In this document: in pieces, positions 11,399 to 21,722 of the stretch
How the letters are laid out: each line of letters opens with the position of its first letter
How positions within the stretch are numbered: position 1 is the stretch's first letter
Source of the DNA: Hemileia vastatrix
Taxonomy: Eukaryota; Basidiomycota; Pucciniomycetes; Pucciniales; Zaghouaniaceae
Reading direction: 5' to 3'
Assembly: GCA_030280995.1 (NCBI GenBank)
Contig: JASXTE010000011.1
Location: 7,943,501-8,007,500, forward strand
DNA length: 64,000 nucleotides
Position numbers and translations under genes: made by a program
The notes under the pieces: model-generated
The model's database searches: none
What the model saw: only the letters and a program-made list of their open reading frames with translations
Told to the model about the DNA's origin: nothing

Positions 11399-12336
11399 TT
11401 AGAGAATCTAGTTCTTAAATTTAAAAAGAATTCAATTATATAGAAAAGAAAAGAAAAAACCAAAAATATAAAAATAAAAATCAGCAAATATATATGATGG
11501 CATAAGATCTACAACTAATTAAACCAAAATTCTCAGTATCTCAACAAAATTTTGTATTTTAAATTAGTACAAATTTTTCCTGGTTGGGTTTAACATAATA
11601 CTTAAATAAAAATAAAAAGAAAAAGAAAAGAAAAGAAAAGAAAAAAACAAAAAAATTGTCAGCAATTTTTTATGATAGCATAAGGTCTAGAACTAATCAA
11701 ACCAACATGCAGAGTATCTTAAGAAAATTTTTTAAAGGAATTTGAAACAATTTGGTCCTAGTTGAGTTTCAGGAAAGATCTTTCAGAGTGCCTGGAAAAG
11801 GCCCATCTTTTATGCCTTCAAATTTTTTTAAAGCCCCATTTTTAAAATTTTTTTGTTGCCCCAGCAGTTTTTTTTAGTCAATTTTTTTTTTTGCTTTTTT
11901 TGTCCCAGAAGACTTGCTTCTGCTGGGACTTCATTTTATTTAATTTTTTTTGGCACTAGCAGACTTGCTACTTCTGGGGAAACTTTTTATTTCTGGAAAA
12001 AAAAAATTTAGCCCCATTTAAGCTTTTCCAAGCAGAGACGAGTCTGCTGGGGCAAAAAAATTACATGGTTGCCCCATCACACTTGCTTCTGCTGGAGAAA
12101 CTACTTGGCACAAGTTGCTTGCGTTTTCAAGCAACTTGTGAAAAAATTCTTGCTTGAAAACTTTATGTCTCAAAGAAAAAAATGGTGCTGTGTACTCTCT
12201 CTTGACATGACTTTATTTTTATTCATTAGGTTTTATCTAGGCCTGGTAGTGGTATGGCTCTAGTAGAGGGAGAAAAAGTTGCTATTTTGGGGCCAGACAC
12301 TTCCTTCAAGATTCTTCAAGAGCTGAATTGGTCAAG
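11399..12336. other. H1 internal non-coding DNA with hairpin
   Basis: AT-rich, with A/G-rich runs (11600-11650) and degenerate repeats of an ACTTGCTTCTGCTGG-like block (11910-12095). A perfect 13-bp inverted repeat (CACAAGTTGCTTG, 12109-12121; complement 12128-12140) has a six-base loop. No supported gene. Confidence 0.6.
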
Positions 12337-13134
12337 TGTTGATGGTTCTTTTGGTCTAAAAGGTTCAATTGGAGGTCCAACGAGGAATTTAAGTGGAATA
12401 ATGGACTTTTAAAGTCAAGGTACATAGTATTTATTTCTTTTTATTAATTAACTAAACTTTCAAGAGGTAATGCTTTTAAATATTATTATGATTTATATCT
12501 TAGAGTTACGGTGATGTAGATACTAAAGTTATAAAAATAGTAATAAATTTTGTATCTAATAGATATGTAATAAAAGTGGTAAGTAAAAGAATGAGTTGAA
12601 AAGTACAAAATGAGAGGGACTTTTATAGGCAAAAGGTGAGAGATAACACACGGAGTTAACAACATTCAATAAGGGAGTGTGAGAGAAAAAAACTTAATGA
12701 TCAGAGAGAATGTGAACATCAAAGTTATACTTAAATGATGCATCAATAAAAGGTATCACATTATTTAATATAAATTTTGAGTTCCCTTAAATTGTCACAA
12801 TTAGTATAGAACATTTGATTTAAAGTTTTACTATAGCTGAATTTTAAATTTCTTAATAAAGAGATTTGAATTTTTTAGATTTTTATATTTTAATAATATT
12901 TTTATTCCCTTTTCAACGTATTATTGAGCCCAGTGTTAGGGAGTAAAAATATACAGGAAATTTATTAATTTTTATTAATTACTAAATTTACTTATTGTAC
13001 TTAGTTAATTTATTGTAAGTAATACATAAGTAAATATATGATAATTAATTATTAATAAGAATTAAAAAGACGTGGCTTCATCTCAGTAAGATAATTAATT
13101 ATTTTACTGGATAAGTCTAGTAGCCTGGCTGACA
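12337..13134 (-). repeat. Element C 3' LTR
   Basis: On the minus strand it starts TGTCAGCCAGGCTACTAG at 13134 and ends CCATCAACA at 12337. It matches the 5' LTR at 37034-37833. A CCTATAAAAG promoter box lies near 12610-12622 (minus). The polypurine-type tract AGAGTGAGGGAG lies just inside (13135-13146). The outer flank is TCAAG. Confidence 0.9.
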
Positions 13135-13167
13135 CTCCCTCACTCTAAAAAAACCATAAAAAAAATT

Positions 13168-14516
13168 CTATGATTTTTTCTTTTTATACTTTTTTAGTAG
13201 AGTAGGAAGATTAGATATCTCCTTCCCAGGTATCCAAGAATCATACTCAGATGATTTATTCTTGAATCTCAATAAGTATTCTGTACCTTTTTCAGCAGTG
13301 AATATTCTGTCATTCAGAATCTTATCAATTTCTGCTGTCTCAGTGATTTCATTATGGGTTTTCTTTGGTCTTCCCCTCCTTTTTGGAAATAAATCACTAT
13401 TGGATGTGTAAGGCTTCAAAAGAGATATTGGAAAAACAGGATGTTTTCTGTCATATGGAGAATACCAAATATCTTCAACTGCATTATCACCAATCATTCT
13501 TCTGACAACTAATGGACCTAAAAATAGGTCTTTCAATTTGTTATTACCTTGTAAATTGAAGTGGACTGTAGAAATCAACACTTCATCACCCTTTTTAAAA
13601 GTGTATTCTTTATGGGATTTGTCCCATCTCTTCTTCTCATATTCAAAGGATTTCTCAATACATTTTTTAGCATGACTTCTGCAAAGTTGTTGCATTTGAA
13701 GAAAAGATTTTACACCAGGATGTAAATCCAATTTAGGTATTTTGTTATTGAGAATTTGGGAAGGAGTATTTGGAACATATGCAAGCCAGAGCTCAAAAGT
13801 CTTTCTTTGAGTAACAGGATCAACAGTGTTATTATAAGAAAATTCAAACCCAGGAAGTAAGGTAACCCAATCATGAGTGAATCTGTCATTGTCTTTATAC
13901 TCTAGGCCAAAGGCACAATACCTTCTTATAATGTCCTCTAAATTCTGAATCATTCTTTAAGCTAATCAATCAGTCTGAGAGTGATGGGCAGTAGAAAGTT
14001 GCGGATCACAACCACAAACATCCATCAGAGACATTCAAAATTCAGAAGTAAATTTAGGGTCTCTGTCAGAGATTATGGCTTTAGGAAACCCAGCAGTATT
14101 AAACATATGAGACCAAGATAAGAAAGCTAATTCTTTAGTGGAAACATCCTTGTGGGTAGGGATAAATTTACACATTTTTGTGAATCTGTCCACATTAACC
14201 CAACAAGATTTATAACTGTCTTTTACAGCAATGGGTAATCCTGTTACAAAATCCATGTTTATTATCTGCCATGGTGCATCAGGAGGTTCAATATGTTGCA
14301 TTAATCCTGCTCTTTTACCAGTCAATCTTTTTGATTTTTGGAAAGAATCACAAGATTCAACATATAATTTTGTGTCTTCAGACATATTAACCCAACAAGC
14401 AGTGTTTTTACTTCTGATCATTGTTTTTTTCAAGATCAAAATTTCCAGCTAATATTTCATCATCACAAATTTTCAAGATGATCTCTATCATAGAAGGAGG
14501 AATAAAAATAACATTA
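13168..14516 (-). pseudogene. Element C integrase with chromodomain
   Basis: Zinc-binding-domain remnants (NTACWVNMSED, ESCDSFQKSK) lead into the core with MDFVTGLP (first Asp), IISDRDPKF (second Asp) and the C-terminal domain. A basic RRGRPKK stretch then precedes a chromodomain (AEIDKILNDR...YLLRF...WIPGKEISNLPTLLKKY). One zinc Cys is Phe here. The core is broken near 13954-14034, where the AERM segment with the catalytic Glu is damaged. The frame opening at 13953 begins at MIQNLEDIIRRY, just beyond it. Inactive. Confidence 0.85.
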
Positions 14517-14517
14517 A

Positions 14518-16052
14518 TCAACTTTCTTCTATAATATATACCTCATCAATTGTAAATTTTATTTTTTCCAAAGCCTTCAGGTACTTTGGTGGAAGGGTTT
14601 TAATTAATGCTTGTATTGAAGCATTCTTTGGATCATTTAATATGGTGCATAACTTTTTTAAGTCAGTGTCCTTATTGTATGAATCCAGAATAAGCTGTAA
14701 TAGCTCTTCCTCCATATCAACCACATATATCCCATGAATATGAATAATCTCATCCTCAGGATCATAAGCAGGATTTGAGTAATTATTTGGTAAATGTAAC
14801 CTTGATAAAATATCCACATTTGAGTGAACAACACCAGCCCTATGAATAATTTTCATTCTTCCTCTGTATTCTTGAACAGCTAGCTGGCATCTGAACATAT
14901 GTCTTTTAGGGGTTTTCAAGTTTAAAAGGGATCTAACTGCACTGCAGTCAGTGAAAAGTTTAAATTTCTGGTCATCCAGACAATAATGTAGCTTCTCTAG
15001 AGACCACACTATTTCTAAACACTCAAGTTGAGTGGCACCATATTTCAATTCACTATTTCTCAAGGTTCTTGAAATATAACAAATTACTACTTCTGATACT
15101 TTATCATTTATCACTTGTTTTTGATGGAGGTCAGAACCAAGACCAATAAAACTGGCATCAGTTTACAAAACAAATGGTTGATTAAAGTCAGGTAAAGCAA
15201 GAATTGTTTCTGACATCAAACAGTGTTACATAGTTTCAAAAGCTCTCTGTCTTTCCCTATTCCAGACAAAAGCAAAATTCTTTCTAGTCAATTGGGTAAG
15301 GGGTAAAGCTATGACATGGTAATTTTTAATATACTGTCTATAGTATCCACACATTCCTAAAAAAACTCTGGAGCTCTCTAAATGTGGTAGGAGCCTTCAC
15401 CTGTTGTATGGCTGCCACTTTTTTTGGTCAACACATATCTGTAACCCTGAAACAACATGACCAAGTACTTTCAAAGAATGAAAACCAAATTTGCATTTCT
15501 TCAAAGAAAGTGTCTTATTTTTTCATCCATTTTGTGGAAAACTTTACACAGATGGTTAAGATGGTCCTCAAATGGTTTTGTGAATATAATGATATCATCA
15601 ATATAAACCATCAGCCATCCTTCAATTATCTCTTGATGGAATGTGTTATCCATAACTTTTTGAAAAACTGAAGGGGAATTTTTAGGGCCAAATGGTATTG
15701 TAACATACTTATAAATACCCAAATGAGAAGCAATCATCAGAATATTTTGGGAATTCTTCTCAACAGGTACCTGGTGATATCCCTTGTTACCATCCAAACA
15801 GCTGATATATTTAGCACCTTGTAAGGTAGCATGTATAGAGCTAATTCTAGGTAAAGGATAGATATCAGCAACATTATAAGTATTTAATGCTCTATAATCA
15901 CCACATAACCTGGATTTATCTTTATCATAGGAAATTAGGACAGGTGAGATAAGACGATATTTGGGTGTTTCAACTACCTTTTCAATAATATTCATTTTTA
16001 AAAGGGTTGAGATATTGTCTTCAATATCTTTTCTCTTTGTGGGAGAAGAAGT
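14518..16052 (-). pseudogene. Element C reverse transcriptase and RNase H
   Basis: The RT fingers and palm are at 15501-15995 with YIDDIIIF intact and FGPKNSPSVFQ. A frameshifted stretch at 15115-15500 holds the RT connection and the RNase H start. RNase H proper is at 14518-15114 with EVVICYISRTL, TQLECLE and a His-containing IIHRAGVVHSN block. Reading-frame breaks occur near 15500 and 15115. The upstream junction to protease is broken by a stop near 16053. Confidence 0.83.
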
Positions 16053-18122
16053 TTAAGGCTTCTTCTTTAAAATAGGTGGTATGTTATTTAATGGACAAGA
16101 TAATGAAAGTTTCATTTCTTTTTTGACTAATCCTAGTTCATGTGACCCATGAGCAAAGGCCATAGGATAAGATTTTATCAATTTAATGATGGAATCTTTA
16201 TCCTCACCAGAAAGTTGTTCTCCAAAAGAAGCATTGTCAACTTCAGACATAAGGGCATGCATTTCTTTTGTAGATCTTCTTTTATATTGAAACACTGAGT
16301 TACATGTGTTCAATTCTGGTTTTAATAATTTTTTGGGGGAGGAAATCTTAAATTTTCTCTTCCCATTCATCCCCATTGTGAAACATTGGTTTGAAGGATC
16401 AAATTTTATGACATACTTGGTTAAAATATCATTTCCTATAATCAACAAACTGCTTAAGTTTTCATTTTTCTTGACAAAAAAATCACATATAGCTCTTACA
16501 AAACCATGGTTATATTTAAAAAACACTATGGCTTTGTATTTACCAATGGGGGACAAATCAGAGCCATAACCTCTCCAATTTTAAGAAATGGTAGGCATAA
16601 GTTTTGATTTATAGTCTTGATACACTGAAGCAAGTGCTTTTTCAGATACTACACTTCTTCCAGCTCCATAATCCAAAACAACTTCAATGTTGGTTCCATT
16701 GATCAAGACTGCTGCCTTGAGAGGGGCAATAACAATTGAGCAATCCTTAATGTTCTTTATGATCTCAGCATCCTCAACGGTAGATATATCATTATTTTTA
16801 ATATTAATAGTATTTAAATAATGAATATCTTCTTCCAGCATCAAAATTTCCTGCTGAGATTCATATGAAATGTTACTGGCACAATCACTTGAAGTATCAT
16901 CTAGTGCTATTGTGTCACCAGCATGCTCCTCAGTTTGTTCAACAAGATTGATCTTCTTGTCGAAAACATTGCCTTTCCTCCAAGGCTTGTTGCACTTGAA
17001 GCAAGTGTTTGTTGCATACTTTTTAGGTGCAACAGGGGCAGAAGGTTTACCAACCTTTTCCAGAGGTTTCTGTTGGTAATTTGAGGGTTTCTCCAAAGGG
17101 GTTCTAGGAATGAATCTTCTGGAATCATACTTGTTGTTTAGAAGGATCTCATGACAAGTATTAATGAAAGAAGAATTTTCTCTGGTGGACTCAGTCCTAG
17201 CCACTATCAAGTCTCTCAAAGACATGGGCAATTTATAAAGGATCCTGTCCTTCCATAATTCAAACTCCATATTTGGGTCCATTTCCCTCAAGATTTTTAC
17301 TAGTTTCATTAGAAACTCAATAGTTTTATCACTAGAAGAGCTATATCTAGTTTCTTCATACTGCCTTTGTTGAGCTATCCTAAACTTGGAGCCACCAAAT
17401 TGTGCTTTAATTAATTTCTTCCAATCTTCCCATGAGTAGTCATTCCTATCCAAGAGAACAGATTCATGACACATTAGGGCTACATTGGTAAGAAAAGAAA
17501 ATAACTTAGTCACAATTTCCTCATCTAGAAGTTTGTAAGATTTTTTTAAGTTATCAATTCTGCAAATGAATCGCTGCCAATCAGAAGAAGAATCACCATC
17601 AAATGTTTGATACTGGTCAAGTTTTGGCCAATACTTTTGATTTTAAGTAGTCCCCTTAGTACTAGCTTTTTTCTGAGTAAGAAGCAGCTGTAATTTCTCC
17701 AATTGTGAAGTAATTTTATTGTTTAATCCTTCTGTGGAAGATCCTGGTACATCATCAATTTTTGATGGAAACTCAGTGATATCAACAGGCCTTTATGGAC
17801 CTAATTTTACTTTGGATGAACTAGCAGCAGGTAAATTTGGAGTATCCTGCACGTTATGTTCCTTCAAAGAAATGTCAGAATATTTTTGATCATTAAAAAT
17901 GAATTCAATTTTTCTTCAATGGTTGTTAATCTGGTTTTCACACTTGGAAGACTAGATAATCTCTAATTGATGGTTGCAAAAGATAAATGGTTTTTATTTT
18001 GAAGAGATGAATAATGATCATTCAATCTTTTCAGGTTCATCTTCTGTCCCTCTAGCTCCTGGCAACAGGTGGACACAGTATCTTGTAGTTTAGACAAATC
18101 ATTTTTGATATTTTGCCATAAT
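16053..18122 (-). pseudogene. Element C Gag C-terminal half and protease
   Basis: From the CACTA insertion point (18122) downward: coiled-coil Gag, a capsid-like segment, a zinc knuckle in which the second His/Cys half has decayed (CFKCNKPWRKGNVF, near 16970-17010), a retropepsin whose usual DSGAG reads DYGAG near 16665, and the linker to RT. The protease Asp is present but the next Ser is Tyr. At least two stops interrupt it (near 16580 and 17645). Confidence 0.8.
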
Positions 18123-18164
18123 CACCACGGGAAATCTAGGGATGAATTGCTAGCAATCCCCTCT
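18123..18164 (+). repeat. CACTA-like left terminal inverted repeat
   Basis: CACCACGGGAAATCTAGGG followed by GATGAATTGCTAGCAATCCC, whose core ATTGCTAGCAAT is a perfect palindrome. The inverted partner is at about 35040-35081, with the core AACTGCTAGCAGTT. Confidence 0.82.
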
Positions 18165-18822
18165 CTTGAAATTTAGAGTGTCCCTTAATTATGCCAGGTT
18201 TATAAATACTTTATAAACATAAGTAAATTAGAGTTAGATTTACATTTATTCTCACATTTATTATAGACAGAATATCAACTGATTCCAAATTATGCACAAG
18301 TTGATCCTCCAGGACTTGATTTTGGTCCTCTGTTGAGCACAAATTGATCTAACCTAAGCTTATGCATATATAATGATTCAGGATACTTGCTCTATTAAAT
18401 TTGATAATAAAATAAAATATTGATGAATTTATATAAAAAAAATTATTATGTAAGATATTAAATTATAAATTTAGGCATCATAGGAGGGCACTTAATAGAA
18501 CTTAATTATACTATGTGACACCTTAATACTGTATCACGCAGTTTGAAACATTTAAAACAAAATGTGTCATGATGGGCAATGAAATTGCTTGGACAGACAC
18601 TTTCAAAATTAATACTGACCATAATACACAAGAATGAAACCTTGGCATCTATCCAATAAAAGATTTTCCTCCTGATAAATGGATTTTTCTCAGTTACTCC
18701 CTGCTAAAAAGTGTCATTGTGAGGTTTGTCTGACCTTCAGGGGGGTAATTTGGCCACATCAAACTACTTCTATTTCCATGATTGACCAAAACATCATCCT
18801 CATTTCCATCTAAAGAGTTGAT
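18165..18822. other. CACTA-like internal DNA, left of B
   Basis: AT-rich DNA with no ORF of note. It includes a short stretch resembling the repeat units right of B (CTCCTGAT...), so B may sit in or beside the tandem array. Confidence 0.45.
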
Positions 18823-19946
18823 GTCAGCCAGGCTATTCCAGGAGTCCAGTAAATGATATGTAACTTATAAGACCTGAAAGAGGGGGTAATAATTGTATTT
18901 AATGTATATAAATTAATATTTTATTGCATAATAAAAATATATAAGTATTTTATTACATATAAGTTTTATATTAATTTTATTGGTTATATAAATTTTTTAT
19001 ACATTTAAATTTAACATAATATATTATATTCTACAAATAATGGCGCATTTTTTATGTATTTAATAATTATAAATTTATATTTAATTAATTAAAAACATAT
19101 ATTATAATTATAAGTGTAAAATTTACTTATAATATAATTAAATTAATTAATTATATTTATATATTAAATATCATTTTTTATAATATTAAACAATAAATAA
19201 TGACGCTTCTTTTGACCTATAATTGTGTCAGGAAAAACTAATTAATACTGAATTGAAATAAATTACATATTTGTTGCGTCAGAATATTTTTTGTTTCACT
19301 TATAAATCCTTAAATCATTCTGTACCATCTGTTTTGAATGATTTTTCTCATAGTTCCTATGTTCCAGGCTTGTTTAGTTATTCACTATTTTTACTTACTG
19401 ATTTGGGAATTAATGGCGGGAAAATTGGATTCTTAATTGGGGTTTTTAATTATTTGTTTCATATTTTTCTCTACATTGTTATGTTTCACTTACTCTTTGA
19501 TATACTTGTTTTATCCTATTATAATTATTGTATTTACAAATATAGTAGCGCTTCAGAGGACCCATTGCCTATAAAAGGGCCTTGGATAATCCCCTGTAGC
19601 ATCATCACTTATTACACACTCAACAATTTAAAAATAAATTTATTACTCTTATTATTATTTTTATTAGTATTAAATTCTAATTAAAAATTCTAAATAACAA
19701 TTTAAAGGTTGCCTTAAGTCTGATAGTAATCATAGTGTTTGCCGCGCAGAACTCTTACTTAAATAATATTAATATTAATAAAACCAATTTGTTGTCACCT
19801 CTCAAATCACTCGTCGTTGCTTTTTCTCAAATAAATTAAATAATTTCAGTTGTTTTTATTTCTTTTATTTATAAATTACTATTTCCTTCTTGTCCTCCTC
19901 TCTTTTCTTCCCTCTTCTCTTATCTCTTCTAGACGACTGACCGACA
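18823..19946 (+). repeat. Element B 5' LTR
   Basis: Starts TGTCAGCCAGGC and ends GACCGACA. A TATAAAAGGGCC promoter box at 19570-19581 lies about 380 bp before the LTR end. The 3' LTR has the matching box at 29351. Confidence 0.9.
19570..19578 (+). promoter_or_regulatory. TATA box in B 5' LTR
   Basis: TATAAAAGG followed by GCCTTGG. The same box and context occur in the LTRs of A, C (CCTATAAAAGG near 37316-37326, minus) and D (47248-47241, minus), so it is probably the shared promoter core. Confidence 0.65.
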
Positions 19947-19948
19947 AC

Positions 19949-19961
19949 TGAGGGCCTTTCC
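19949..19961 (+). promoter_or_regulatory. Primer-binding-like site of B
   Basis: TGAGGGCCTTTCC begins two bases after the LTR end. A, C and D have TGGGG/TGGGA variants of the same block at the same place. The primer is not identified. Confidence 0.5.
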
Positions 19962-20194
19962 AAACGACGACGACGATCGAGCCTGGCGACGAACAACAAA
20001 TGCACGGACCACCTAGCAAAAACAAAACTTTTGCCCCGACCATGTTTTGAACTTGGGTTCGATTTCCTAGGTTTATATTATTTTGAAGAGATTTTTCAAT
20101 CACTATAGTAAGTTCACCTTTGCACCTCTCACTCATATTACTATATTTTTACTGCAATAACAGTGATTGTGGCTTAATTGCTGATTCACTGTGT

Positions 20195-21066
20195 AAGTGT
20201 TCAATTATTAAATTTTTTTTTTCCTAGTTGACCATTATAGAATGTTAAATCCTCTTAGTCCTAGAAGAATTTACATTATTATTAATACAAATTGAATTAT
20301 TAAATTAATTTTTTTATTATTATTAATTATTTTTAATTTTGGTTGACTTAAAAGTACTTTGTGCTTAGTCCCAAATATATTGCCATATTTAATATTGGTA
20401 ATTAATTGGTTGAATTAACTTGATTGTTTATTCCCAATTTAACCTTGAAATCCATTTTTTTAAATTAATTTTTTATAATTATTACTTTATATTAAAAAAA
20501 ATTTTTTTATATTTGGAGCAATTATTAACTAACTTTTATTATTTTTTTTAAAAAAATTTAATCTTCCCAATATTATGTCCAACAATTTGGCTGAAAAAAT
20601 GGATAACATGCAAGTGGATGAAATTGAAATAAGTGTTCAATTTAAAAAAAAAAAATTTCCTAGTTGACCATTATAGAGTGTTAAATCGTCTTAGTCATAG
20701 AAGAATTGACATTATTATTAATAAAAATTGAATTATTAAATTAATTTTTTTATTATTATTAATTATTTTTAATTTTGGTTGACTTAAAAGTACTTTGTGC
20801 TTAGTCCCAAATATATTGCCATATTTAATATTGGTAATTTAATTAATTGGTTGAATTAACTTGATTGTTTATTCCCAATTTAACCTTGTGATCCATTTTA
20901 TTAATTAATTTTTAGTTATTACTTTATATTAAAATAAAATTTTTTATATAATTTAATTAATTCAAAAATTATTTTTTGGAGCAATTCTTAATTAACTTTT
21001 ATTAATTTTTTTTAAAGAAGTTAATTAATCTTCCCACTATTATGTCCAACAATTTGGCTGAAAAAT
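20195..21066 (+). repeat. 436-bp tandem duplication of the B leader
   Basis: Two copies of a leader block start AAGTGTTCAA at 20195 and 20631. The first copy ends with an intact MSNNLAEKMDNMQVDEIEI start that is cut off by the second copy. The second copy lost one A, so its usable start is ATG 21065. RT template switching between leaders would explain this. Confidence 0.8.
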
Positions 21067-21722
21067 GGATAAAATGCAAGTGGATCAAATTGAAATTGAC
21101 TATGATGCTGATACTGTGAGTTCTTCTAAAGTTGGACATAAAAAATCTTATGCTAACACGAAAAATTCACAGAATTCAGGATGTGGAAATGACAGGAAAT
21201 GTAAACAAACCAAAACCCCTTCCCCCAGCACAACAGAAGGAAGTAAAGCCTCTAGTACCTCAAGAAGGTCTTCTAAAAGGATTCAAAATTAAAAAGCTTC
21301 CTCTGCCACAACAAAGCAGTAACCAGTCCAGTCATATAAAAGAGTTGAAGACAGAAAATATGACGTACAAAGCAAAAGTATACACCTTGTGGGATCAGGT
21401 TCAAGAAATCAGGAACCAGAATCAGGCCCAGGCCCTTCCTCAGTTGCCTCCCAATCAGCCTCAGTTTCAGGCTCAACCTTCACAGCCACCCAGCTCAACC
21501 ATCCAAAATCCAAATACTATGGAAGTAGAGCAATGGAAATGGGATTATCTAATGAGTCACTACCAACAGAATGTGCAACACCCTCCTCATCATCAGCCTG
21601 TCCCATCCAGAACACCCAATTTCCATCCACCTCCTCATCCCTACCAACAAGGCAGGAGAAAGAAGGCCCAAGCACAATCCCAAACCCAGACTCAGGGGAA
21701 GTTTCCTCCTCTGCCATGGTAA
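21065..21722 (+). CDS. Element B overprinted spliced ORF (small coiled-coil protein)
   Basis: Exon 1 is 21065-21115 and exon 2 is 21180-21722, joined over a 64-nt intron with GTGAGT donor, TGCTAAC branch and TTCAG acceptor. A closer ACAG at 21172 is absent from copy A, which supports the TTCAG site. The joined frame is open: acidic MDKMQVDQIEIDYDADT, then DVEMTGNVN, FKIKKLPLPQQ, a SHIKELKTEN coiled coil, a Gln/Pro region, QWKWDYLMSHY, a basic GRRKKAQAQ tail and Leu-Pro-Trp-stop. It overlaps Gag in another frame. Homologues with the same gene structure occur in A, C and D. Function unknown; by position it may act in assembly or RNA binding. Confidence 0.62.

Noticed and set aside
12069..12263. 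Plus-strand ORF of 64 codons in H1
   Set aside because: It spans the hairpin at 12109-12140 and degenerate repeats; no support beyond an open frame.
12337..18122. C as a 5'-truncated element, and 35082-37833 as a separate fragment with a solo-like LTR
   Set aside because: The TCAAG duplication and the restored gag frame show that they are the two parts of one element.
19879..20136. Minus-strand ORF of 85 codons in the B leader
   Set aside because: It lies antisense across the LTR end and primer site, has no family resemblance and is not kept in A.
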